Assembly (NCBI GenBank): GCA_009908845.1
Contig: JAAAOQ010000073.1
Span: 1 to 46,132, forward strand
From: Gammaproteobacteria bacterium
Lineage (GTDB): Bacteria > Pseudomonadota > Gammaproteobacteria > Chromatiales > Chromatiaceae
Direction of reading: 5' to 3'
DNA length: 46,132 nt
Positions within the stretch are counted from its first letter, which is position 1; every line of letters begins with the position of its first letter. Shown here in pieces: positions 45,998 to 46,132 of the stretch. The notes beneath the pieces are model-generated. The model ran no database searches. It was not told the origin of the DNA and saw only the letters and a program-made list of their open reading frames with translations. A program made the translations under genes and the position numbers.

Positions 45998-46014
45998 ACC
46001 GCGCGCAGCGCGGT
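45998..46014. other. Hairpin downstream of the candidate VR
   Basis: ACCGCGC-GCA-GCGCGGT, 7-bp stem and 3-nt loop, 43 nt past the VR stop codon. Confidence 0.55.
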
Positions 46015-46132
46015 CGCGCGTCATGCACGTCCAGCGACGGACGCGATCCGTCTGATTGCCCCTAGGGACGGCGGCTCGACGACCTAATGAGCGCCGTGCA
46101 GGCAGAGGACCAAAGGGTGCGCGGCACAATCG

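Noticed and set aside
1-46132. CRISPR array, tRNA or rRNA genes
   Set aside because: No regularly spaced identical repeats and no recognisable tRNA or rRNA sequence noticed on reading; not tested by software.

Overview
The window looks like a chromosomal segment from a high-GC gammaproteobacterium, probably a Chromatiales-type sulfur oxidiser (lineage is inference from gene content). It is dense in nitrogen-oxide, sulfur and metalloenzyme genes. From left to right: a cysJ-like flavoprotein divergent from a CysB-like LysR regulator; a narK / universal stress protein / CBS-domain block; an orphan molybdoenzyme cluster with moaD and a SufT-like gene; a TDT transporter; a narGHJI operon whose NarI is fused to a diheme cytochrome c and whose first gene is a DUF59-like protein; SlyD-like FKBP; a DsrC/TusE-like protein lacking both redox cysteines and fused to an extra N-terminal domain; CBS protein; SCO1 with a truncated PCu(A)C gene; MOSC protein; nnrS divergent from a norSY-senC-orf1-type (sNOR) operon followed by an NsrR-like gene, with an 11-1-11 NsrR-like palindrome in the shared promoter; an aquaporin; and an unusual block of AurF-like diiron oxygenase, class I glutamine amidotransferase, rubredoxin/NorW-like reductase fusion, octaheme HAO-like lipoprotein and a second lipoprotein, then ccmF-ccmH-ccmI. 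The right edge holds a HxlR regulator, a 4-OT tautomerase, a decayed chemoreceptor-like gene, and an FGE/C-type-lectin-fold C-terminus whose codon pattern strongly resembles the variable region of a diversity-generating retroelement (DGR). The two most interesting items are the DGR-like variable region at about 45.6-46.0 kb and the diiron oxygenase/amidotransferase/rubredoxin reductase/HAO cluster at 33.5-39.8 kb. All calls come from reading the sequence and the supplied ORF track; no searches were run.
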